Notes under the pieces: generated by a model
Databases searched by the model: none
What the model was told of the DNA's origin: nothing
What the model saw: the letters and a program-made list of their open reading frames with translations, nothing else
Program-made: the position numbers and the translations under genes
In this document: piece by piece, positions 7,288 to 11,790 of the stretch
Layout: each line of letters starts with the position of its first letter
Position numbering within the stretch: position 1 is the stretch's first letter
Origin: JANOAR01 sp031411235
GTDB lineage: Bacteria > Verrucomicrobiota > Verrucomicrobiia > Verrucomicrobiales > Verrucomicrobiaceae
Assembly (NCBI GenBank): GCA_031411235.1
Contig: JANOAR010000274.1
Location: 1 to 11,790 of the forward strand
Direction: 5' to 3'
Length of the DNA: 11,790 nucleotides

Positions 7288-8070
7288 TTACTCCGGTGGA
7301 AAAATGCCAATTTTAGCATCTTCTAATATTTTGCTAAATTTTGTGCTTTCAAATAACCTAGCTGTTTCATTAGCAATCTCATTCGATTCATTTTTCCGGT
7401 CATTATGAATTAAAAGAGCAACCATTGTCGCTACCTCCGACAAGTAATTATATAATTTGATTTCATTCTGAGGTGAGTTCGTTCCTTCATCTATAATTTT
7501 TGAATTAGAAAAATTCGCTTTAATTCGGCGAAATGCATCAACACCAATAAATGGGTTACATATTTTATAGCGCTTACAGAGTATCAAGTGCTTGCTTGCG
7601 ATTCGAAAATAAGGACGTGCCCCTATTTCATTCTTATTAACAAGTGATTCAAATATGCGGCACACGTCTTCATCAAATCCCAATGCGCCGCTCAAAGCAG
7701 AGAACTCTGCGAATTCCAATAATTGAGGATAATTGTTACTCATTACCAATAACAAATCAGACTGTAGCTTCTTTATCTCAGATAATGCTGGTGGGTATTT
7801 GGCTGCAAGTGACATCCAATCTCTGAGAGCGAATGTTAACTTAACCCCAATTAGTGACGGTTTTATTTTTGCTGAATTAGTCCAATACCACTTAAATTTT
7901 TCGTTTGATTTATCGAATTCCAAATTCTTTATTGCTTGGTTGGCTTCCTTTAAAACTAAGGTCGGATCCAATTTCTGGATGTCGACTACTGAATTATGAG
8001 CCAATGAATCATCGTTCCCGAAAGATTTGAGGAAGATTACGCAAATGGGAAAAATAAAATATATTCTCAT
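7288..8070 (-). CDS. Exported AT-rich protein downstream of the short Rhs protein, candidate immunity or partner protein
   Basis: This is a 260-residue protein unknown to me. It begins with a signal-like segment, MRIYFIFPICVIFLKSFG, so it is probably exported or anchored. The rest appears mostly alpha-helical and soluble (for example KEANQAIKNLEFDKSNEK; SEIKKLQSDLLLVMSNNY), with no visible catalytic motif. It is clearly AT-rich, unlike the GC-rich genes to the left, which suggests transfer. The start at 8070 is supported by AGGGA about 8 nt upstream. It begins 17 bp after the stop of the Rhs protein at 8088-9278, so the two are probably co-transcribed. In Rhs loci this position usually holds the immunity gene for the C-terminal toxin; that role is inferred from position only. 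A tetratricopeptide-like helical scaffold is an alternative. Confidence 0.7.
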   Translation of the reverse strand: MRIYFIFPICVIFLKSFGNDDSLAHNSVVDIQKLDPTLVLKEANQAIKNLEFDKSNEKFKWYWTNSAKIKPSLIGVKLTFALRDWMSLAAKYPPALSEIKKLQSDLLLVMSNNYPQLLEFAEFSALSGALGFDEDVCRIFESLVNKNEIGARPYFRIASKHLILCKRYKICNPFIGVDAFRRIKANFSNSKIIDEGTNSPQNEIKLYNYLSEVATMVALLIHNDRKNESNEIANETARLFESTKFSKILEDAKIGIFPPE

Positions 8071-8087
8071 AAAAATTCCCTGTTTTT

Positions 8088-9278
8088 TTACTGTGCATAA
8101 ATGGCATCACATGTTCTGTAACAATTTCGGGCAGTCCTGCCCGCTATTTCCTCCCGGTCTACATAGTTTGCCGTTGCTAGTGTGAGGCATGCTGCATATT
8201 GACCACTCAAAAACGCAAGCACGCGTTGGGGATTCAATAAAGCACTCAATCTGCATTGCTTAAGTAAATCATTACAATTAAAAATATCCAAGTCCTTTTG
8301 GCATAAATTGTTCTCGGCATCCTGTACTGCGCCATCAGCGCATTCTGCTTCGCATTCTGCCTTAGTGTCGTGAAGTCCGAATCTATCTTGCCGATAAGTT
8401 GATCCGTTTCGAACTAATAAGTATAAATTAATTCCCCCAGTTACCCCAATAGGGTCTCGTGCTGTCCATCGACCCATTTCGGGAGAGTAATACCGATAGC
8501 CGTAAAACGCGAGGCCACTTCCTGCTTCACTGGGTTTAGTGCTGAAGCGGTAAGGGTTGGCTTGGGCAGTGGGGCCGGTGGCTTTGGTAGTTTTACCGAA
8601 GGCATCGTAGGCGTAGCGGGCGGTGGGCTTCGCTTCGGCGGAGGTGAGGAGGATAACGTTACCGTTGCTGTCGTAGCTAAAGTAAGAAGTGGTTGAGGGT
8701 TGGGGATTTGGGGGTTGACGGTCTGAGTGACTGACCAAGAGTCCGGCGATGCCCCCTGCGCCTTGTAGGGTGCGGCTCATGTCTTCACCCCAGACGTGGC
8801 GTTTGGTCAGTGTCATCCTGCGATTTAGCCCGGCGGCGCTTGGCCGTGTCGTGGACTTGGTGCCTTGCAGGTTATCCGCAGACTTGCCGCCCTTTTTACT
8901 TTGTTTGGCTGTTTGCTCTAACTCATGACTCGGCAAGCCTTCCTGGGCATTGCATGACCCCGCTCCTGCTAGAGCAAACGTAACCAGCGTTGCGAGCATC
9001 ACATAAATCCGTAGCTCCGAAAGCCGGGTCAACGCCGACAACAGCCTCCCCATTTTCCCCCAGTCCCCACTAATCGCCACCCTCTGCGAAGCTTTATCCT
9101 GAACCGACATCTTCTCCGCTGCGTTAAAGGCAGCCATTAGCATGGGAAAACCCAGTAGTCCGAGTGGCAGCCAGCCAAGATCATTCGTCATGACGTTCAT
9201 CGCATACAGGCCCGTAGCTACGATTGCGATAAAGGAAATGAGTTTTGGGGTGGATAACATAAAAATTCGAGGATTCAT
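8088..9278 (-). CDS. Short Rhs protein: membrane N-terminus fused to a terminal Rhs core and a Cys-rich tail
   Basis: This 396-residue protein has three parts. Residues 1-115 hold three hydrophobic segments (about 13-30, 35-52, 91-112), the last resembling a signal peptide (MLATLVTFALAGAGSC); this part is not Rhs-like. Residues about 117-300 are the last Rhs core: HVWGEDMSRTLQGAGGIAG, SYDSNGNVILL, YDAFGKTTKATGPTAQANP, FYGYRYYSPEMGRWTARDPI. Residues 301-396 form a unique tail with Cys at 309, 313, 326, 335, 342, 364, 386 and 390, including two CxxxC pairs. The core is nearly identical to that of the neighbouring long Rhs protein, and similarity begins abruptly at a shared SHEL tetrapeptide. 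The tail sits where Rhs toxin domains lie, but I recognise no toxin fold. Similar Cys-patterned tails may be structural. Starts at 9278 or 9260 are both possible; no Shine-Dalgarno is seen. Confidence 0.8.
   Translation of the reverse strand: MNPRIFMLSTPKLISFIAIVATGLYAMNVMTNDLGWLPLGLLGFPMLMAAFNAAEKMSVQDKASQRVAISGDWGKMGRLLSALTRLSELRIYVMLATLVTFALAGAGSCNAQEGLPSHELEQTAKQSKKGGKSADNLQGTKSTTRPSAAGLNRRMTLTKRHVWGEDMSRTLQGAGGIAGLLVSHSDRQPPNPQPSTTSYFSYDSNGNVILLTSAEAKPTARYAYDAFGKTTKATGPTAQANPYRFSTKPSEAGSGLAFYGYRYYSPEMGRWTARDPIGVTGGINLYLLVRNGSTYRQDRFGLHDTKAECEAECADGAVQDAENNLCQKDLDIFNCNDLLKQCRLSALLNPQRVLAFLSGQYAACLTLATANYVDREEIAGRTARNCYRTCDAIYAQ
8444..8795 (-). repeat. Rhs core direct repeat, copy B
   Basis: This segment encodes the conserved end of the Rhs core (WGED...RDPIG) and aligns along its length with 9953-10295, with scattered third-position differences and small indels near 8700-8735. 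Similarity stops at the DPIG codons on one side and thins out just upstream of WGED on the other. Confidence 0.85.
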
Positions 9279-9389
9279 TGAGGGTTGAGTATAGAGATTA
9301 GCCCCTTTGAAGAGTTATTTCTGAATTGATTGTGAGCTGCATGTTGCATCTGCTTTACACAGCCTCTGACAAGAGGTGCTATCTGGATG

Positions 9390-9409
9390 GTCAAGAATTG
9401 TTGCCTGAC
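9390..9409. repeat. Cassette-end motif, copy 2
   Basis: GTCAAGAATTGTTGCCTGAC matches the motif at 7248-7267 in 18 of 20 positions. It lies 14 bp beyond the stop of the 59-residue gene and before the start of the short Rhs gene, so it separates the two cassettes. Confidence 0.5.
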
Positions 9410-9423
9410 AATTTATACCTTTT

Positions 9424-9603
9424 CTACGGTCTGAACCCCGGCGCGAATTCCGGAGTCCACCTCACATTTCCTATTTCTTTTAATGTGCTTTCGATTGTGT
9501 TTAATTTATTAATTAGGTGGTTTATACGGTGGCTATTATCTAAACTAATTATAATTAAAAAAAGAAGGAGTGCTGCAAATGTCCAGTTTGGGAAAGTTTT
9601 CAT
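9424..9603 (-). CDS. Small membrane protein (59 aa) directly downstream of the long Rhs gene
   Basis: ATG at 9603 opens a 59-codon frame ending at TAG 9424-9426. The product begins MKTFPNWTF, has one strongly hydrophobic helix (about residues 9-21, AALLLFLIIIS), then a hydrophilic segment with heptad-like spacing (INHLINKLNTIESTLKEIG) and an arginine/proline-containing end (VRWTPEFAPGFRP). It starts 11 bp after the stop of the long Rhs protein and is AT-rich like the Rhs tail. No Shine-Dalgarno is seen, but re-initiation after the nearby stop is plausible. The charged helix after a single membrane anchor would suit a small immunity protein, but this is inferred from position. The opposite-strand reading frame at 9326-9610 starts with TTG and has no recognisable features, so this - strand frame is preferred. 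Confidence 0.55.
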   Translation of the reverse strand: MKTFPNWTFAALLLFLIIISLDNSHRINHLINKLNTIESTLKEIGNVRWTPEFAPGFRP

Positions 9604-9614
9604 TTTTTAATAAA

Positions 9615-11790
9615 CTAAAATAGAGGTGGTAAATCTATAGTTGGAGGGGGTATGGGGGGAAGAATAGGACAAACTGGCTCTATGTCAGGTTCCCGACATT
9701 TTTTGCAGTTTTCTTCTGCGGCATCTATGGTTTTGATTATAGCAATTACAGTAGCCGCTAACGCGCCGCATGGAGCAATAAACTCGGGCGCAGCTAAGCA
9801 AAGAGCAGCAGCATTCATGGCGAAAGATAATTCTACATGCAATCCAGCTATTAGAGCCACACACATGAAACAGTCACTAAATTGCCCCAAAACATCGTAA
9901 TTATTGACAGAACTGTTTGAGCACATGGCGAGCAAATTTAGACCTCCTCGCTCCCCAATTGGATCCCTCGCCGTCCACCTTCCCAATTCCGGCGAGTAAT
10001 ACCTGAATCCGTAGAACGCAAGGCCGCTAGTTATTTCAATGGGTTTAGTGCTGAAGCGATAGGGGTTAGATTGTGCGGCGGGGCCAGTGGCTTTGGAGGT
10101 TCTACCGTAGGCGTCGTAGGCGTAGCGGGCGGTGGGCTTGGTTTCGGAGTTGGTGAGGAGGATGACGTTGCCGTTGCTGTCATAGCTGAAATAAGAAGTG
10201 GTTGATGGTTGATGGGCTGAAGCTGAGTGGCTGACCAAGAGCCCGGCGATGCCGCCTGCACCTTGGAGTGTGCGGCTCAAATCCTCGCCCCAGGCGAGGT
10301 GGGTGGAGAGAGTCGTGCTGGGCTTTAGCCCGCCCGCGTTTGGCTGGGTGCCTGGAGATGTGGTCTCGGACTTTAGTCCGCCTGCTCTTGGCTGGGTGTT
10401 GGGCTTGGATGAGTCGGGGGCTGGCGAGGTCTTTTCGAGCTGAAGCTCGTGACTACTCTGGTATTCAGCAATGACGTTCCAGCCGTCGTGGATGAAGTGG
10501 GTGAGGGTGCCGTTGGACTCCAGGCGGGCGACGCGGCGGTGGAGTGGGTCATAGCGGAATTGGGTTGTGGATGATGATGCAGGGGCTTTACCCTTGTTTG
10601 TGTTCTTTGTGGTTACAGAAAGCAGGTGGATGTCGGCGTCCCAAGTGTAGGTGTTATTGGGGTCGGTGAGAAGGTTGCCGTTCTTGTCGTAGGCGGGGGT
10701 GGTGTTTTCCGTTTTCTGTTGCCCGTTTTCCGTGGGGGAGGCTGGGGTAATGGCGGTGTATTGGTTGGCTTCGTTGGTTTGATAGGTGGTTTTGGTGCCG
10801 TCGGGGTCGCTGTGAGTTTTGCGGTTGCCTGCGGGGTCGTACTGGAAACTTTGCTGGGGGGTGAAGGAGAGGGTGTTTTCCGTTTTCGGTTGGCCGTTTT
10901 CGGTTGCTGGGGTGGCTGGGGGCTGGGGAGCTTGCGGTGCGCTGACGGGCGGGACGCCCGCGCTACTTTGGGCTTGGGCGTAGGCGGCGGCGATGACCTG
11001 GCCTGCGGGGTCGTAGGCGAAGAGGTCGGCGGTACCATCGGCGGCGACTTTTGCTGTGCGACGGTCGCGTTGGTCGTAGCGGCTGGTTTCGCTGGCTAAG
11101 ACGGTGCCGTCGGGGGAAAGGTGGGCGATGGTTTGTAAGCGGCCTACGGCGTCGTAGTTTTTGGTGGTGGTGAGGCCGTTGGCTAGGTGTAGCTGGGCTA
11201 CTTGGCCATCGGGGTTGCGGGTGTAGCTAGCCAGGACGTTGTCCGTTTTCGGTTTTGACTCCGCTTCGCTTCGACCTGTGGGCAGCCTATGGCTGTCTGT
11301 CTCGCTACGCTCGGCTCCGTTGTCCGGGGGGAGGGCTTCTGTGACTTTGGCGAGGTGGCCGTTGGTGTCGTATTGGTAGCCGATGAGGGATTGGTCGGGA
11401 TACGTGATGCTGGCGAGGCGGTTGTCGGGGTTGTAGGTGTAGGCAATGAGATAAATGTTTCCCGTTTTCCGTTGCCCGTTTTCCGTGGCGGGGAGGGTGC
11501 CTGCTGCCTCTCCGGCCCCTTGTTCCTTATTGCTTATTCCTTTTTCCTCTTCTCCAAACGAAGCTGTGATGCTTTGCTCCTCGGTGGCGATTTTGCCGCT
11601 GGAGGTGTAGCTGCGGGTGATGGTGGCGCTGGTGTTTTGGGCAGTGAGGAGGTGGCCTGCTTTGTCGTAGGTGTAGGTGGTGGGTTCGGTTTTGTTGTCG
11701 TTCCAACGGATCGTGCGGAGGTGGCCGCGCTGGTCGTAGGTGTGAACGGCTGTGGTGCCGTCGGGGCGGGTTCTTGTGAGGAGCTGGCCT
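9615..11790 (-). CDS. Rhs/YD-repeat protein, C-terminal 725 residues (5' end outside the window)
   Basis: The frame is open from the right edge to TAG at 9615-9617. It contains many YD repeats, such as YDQRGHLRTIRW, YTYDKAGHLLTA, YQYDTNGHLAKVTE, KNYDAVGRLQTIAHL, FAYDPAGQVIAA, FQYDPAGNRKTH and FRYDPLHRRVARLESNGT, followed by FIHDGWNVIAEY. The Rhs core is AWGEDLSRTLQGAGGIAG ... FYGFRYYSPELGRWTARDPIGE. Such repeats build a hollow beta-cocoon shell that encloses a C-terminal effector. Here the tail after DPIGERGGLNL is about 110 residues, hydrophobic and Cys-rich (CFMC, CKKC), ending in a Pro-rich PILPPIPPPTIDLPPLF; I recognise no toxin family. Between the repeats lie non-Rhs insertions translated from short interspersed DNA repeats (for example ENGQQKTEN, ENGQPKTEN). 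An internal TTG at 10280 is not needed as a start, because the frame continues upstream. Confidence 0.9.
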   Translation of the reverse strand, partial: GQLLTRTRPDGTTAVHTYDQRGHLRTIRWNDNKTEPTTYTYDKAGHLLTAQNTSATITRSYTSSGKIATEEQSITASFGEEEKGISNKEQGAGEAAGTLPATENGQRKTGNIYLIAYTYNPDNRLASITYPDQSLIGYQYDTNGHLAKVTEALPPDNGAERSETDSHRLPTGRSEAESKPKTDNVLASYTRNPDGQVAQLHLANGLTTTKNYDAVGRLQTIAHLSPDGTVLASETSRYDQRDRRTAKVAADGTADLFAYDPAGQVIAAAYAQAQSSAGVPPVSAPQAPQPPATPATENGQPKTENTLSFTPQQSFQYDPAGNRKTHSDPDGTKTTYQTNEANQYTAITPASPTENGQQKTENTTPAYDKNGNLLTDPNNTYTWDADIHLLSVTTKNTNKGKAPASSSTTQFRYDPLHRRVARLESNGTLTHFIHDGWNVIAEYQSSHELQLEKTSPAPDSSKPNTQPRAGGLKSETTSPGTQPNAGGLKPSTTLSTHLAWGEDLSRTLQGAGGIAGLLVSHSASAHQPSTTSYFSYDSNGNVILLTNSETKPTARYAYDAYGRTSKATGPAAQSNPYRFSTKPIEITSGLAFYGFRYYSPELGRWTARDPIGERGGLNLLAMCSNSSVNNYDVLGQFSDCFMCVALIAGLHVELSFAMNAAALCLAAPEFIAPCGALAATVIAIIKTIDAAEENCKKCREPDIEPVCPILPPIPPPTIDLPPLF
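9953..10295 (-). repeat. Rhs core direct repeat, copy A
   Basis: This copy lies within the long Rhs gene and aligns with 8444-8795 over the whole conserved core. The copies are about 1.5 kb apart in direct orientation, so recombination between them would delete the 59-residue gene and swap the long protein's tail for the other one. Confidence 0.85.
10320..10334. repeat. GGNCTTTAGNCC palindromic element, copy 1
   Basis: GGGCTTTAGCCC forms a 5-bp stem with a TT loop and is followed by CGCCCGCGTTTGGCTGGGTG. The same arrangement recurs at 10368. In the Rhs frame the pair encodes repeated AGGLK and TQP motifs. Confidence 0.6.
10368..10382. repeat. GGNCTTTAGNCC palindromic element, copy 2
   Basis: GGACTTTAGTCC has the same stem as copy 1, with a G to A change balanced by C to T on the other arm, and is followed by GCCTGCTCTTGGCTGGGTG. 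The paired change suggests that the inverted repeat itself is conserved. Confidence 0.6.
10436..10449. repeat. CGAGC-TGAA-GCTCG hairpin
   Basis: A 5-bp perfect stem with a TGAA loop lies inside the long Rhs gene. It is adjacent to the SHEL codons, where similarity with the short Rhs protein begins, and it is absent from the corresponding place there (near 8915-8935). Confidence 0.4.
10704..10735. repeat. CCGTTTTC-rich interspersed repeat, copy 1
   Basis: The unit contains GTTTTCCGTTTTC, then TGTTGCCCGTTTTCCG. In the Rhs frame it encodes ENGQQKTEN, which does not belong to the YD-repeat pattern. Confidence 0.7.
10875..10906. repeat. CCGTTTTC-rich interspersed repeat, copy 2
   Basis: The unit starts GTTTTCCGTTTTCGG, then TTGGCCGTTTTCGG, the same layout and orientation as copy 1. 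It encodes ENGQPKTEN between two YD repeats. Confidence 0.7.
10947..10963. repeat. GGGCGGGACGCCC palindromic repeat
   Basis: GGGCG/CGCCC arms flank GGA, followed by GCGCTAC. It lies in a non-Rhs insertion of the long Rhs gene (residues SSAGVPPVSAP in the coding frame). From memory, similar GC-rich palindromes (reading GRDARAT on this strand) are scattered through verrucomicrobial and planctomycete genomes; this was not checked here. Confidence 0.45.
11238..11256. repeat. CCGTTTTC-rich interspersed repeat, copy 3 (partial)
   Basis: GTTGTCCGTTTTCGGTTTT resembles the left part of the other copies and then breaks off into a different element; GTTGTCCG recurs at 11319-11326. It encodes KPKTDN in the Rhs frame. 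Confidence 0.55.
11257..11318. repeat. Nested short element with CAGCC-TAT-GGCTG hairpin
   Basis: A 62-bp insert-like segment is flanked by GTTGTCCG on both sides (11238-11245 and 11319-11326). Inside are CGCTTCGCTTCGA on the left, a CAGCC/GGCTG hairpin at 11283-11295 and TCGCTACGCTCGG on the right. It is translated within the Rhs frame but has no YD character. The flanking 8-bp copies may be insertion-generated or simply part of the host repeat. Confidence 0.45.
11457..11488. repeat. CCGTTTTC-rich interspersed repeat, copy 4
   Basis: GTTTCCCGTTTTCCG then TTGCCCGTTTTCCGTGG matches copy 1 closely. It encodes ENGQRKTGN. It adjoins a separate pyrimidine-rich tract to the right. Confidence 0.7.
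11519..11556. repeat. Pyrimidine-rich TTCCTTATTGCTTATTCC tract
   Basis: An almost pure C/T stretch on the + strand with CTTATT occurring twice. In the Rhs frame it encodes EEEKGISNKEQG, a charged insert between YD repeats. Together with copy 4 it makes a roughly 100-bp non-Rhs insertion. Confidence 0.4.

Noticed and set aside
9326..9610. 94-codon + strand frame between the Rhs genes
   Set aside because: It starts with TTG and lies opposite a - strand frame that is better placed in the Rhs operon and has a clear membrane-protein layout.
9615..10280. TTG at 10280 as the start of a separate 221-residue gene
   Set aside because: The frame continues upstream without a stop to the window edge with YD repeats, so this is the C-terminus of one long Rhs protein.
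10613..11099. Long Pro/Thr-rich and Gly/Val-rich frames over the Rhs gene
   Set aside because: They are shadows of the repetitive Rhs coding frame, which shows regular YD repeats.
10704..11488. CRISPR array reading of the four CCGTTTTC repeats
   Set aside because: Spacing is irregular (about 170 to 360 bp), the copies vary, and the intervening DNA encodes Rhs repeats.

Overview
The window looks like a chromosomal segment from a verrucomicrobial bacterium (Verrucomicrobiales, Prosthecobacter-like), or less likely a planctomycete. The grounds are the start of a PSCyt1-type 'planctomycete cytochrome c' protein at the left edge, high GC in the housekeeping genes, few Shine-Dalgarno sequences, and Rhs/YD-repeat proteins studded with short interspersed repeats. 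This assignment is inferred from gene families and not from any marker gene.

Left part (1-5349) is ordinary metabolism. A truncated c-type cytochrome gene reads leftward. Diverging from it is a PII nitrogen-signalling gene (glnB) with a near-consensus sigma-54 promoter about 110 bp upstream and a clean intrinsic terminator. Next comes a GlcD-type FAD-linked 2-hydroxyacid oxidase on the + strand, convergent with a 443-residue N-acetylglutamate synthase (argA) and a POT-family peptide/H+ symporter on the - strand.

Middle part (5447-7287) is accessory. It holds a VapC-like PIN toxin whose start overlaps a small upstream partner (candidate antitoxin), an unrecognised three-helix membrane protein with a Gly/Cys-rich segment, and about 380 bp of non-coding DNA with hairpins.

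Right part (7248-11790) is a two-cassette Rhs locus, all on the - strand. A long Rhs protein (5' end outside the window) ends in a short Cys-rich tail. Eleven bp downstream is a 59-codon membrane protein gene. Then comes a second, 396-residue protein in which an unrelated three-helix membrane segment is joined to only the last Rhs core and a different Cys-rich tail, followed 17 bp later by an AT-rich gene for an exported 260-residue protein. The two Rhs cores are about 345-bp direct repeats. The tails and downstream genes are unrelated and AT-rich, and each cassette ends near the same 20-bp motif (18/20 identical). This is the architecture expected of exchangeable Rhs C-terminal/immunity cassettes; neither the tails nor the presumed immunity genes match a family I recognise.

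The long Rhs gene also carries at least four kinds of short interspersed repeat translated in frame: CCGTTTTC-rich units, GGNCTTTAGNCC palindromes, a GGGCGGGACGCCC palindrome and a TTCCTTATTGC tract. It seems to serve as a landing site for repeats that keep the reading frame open.
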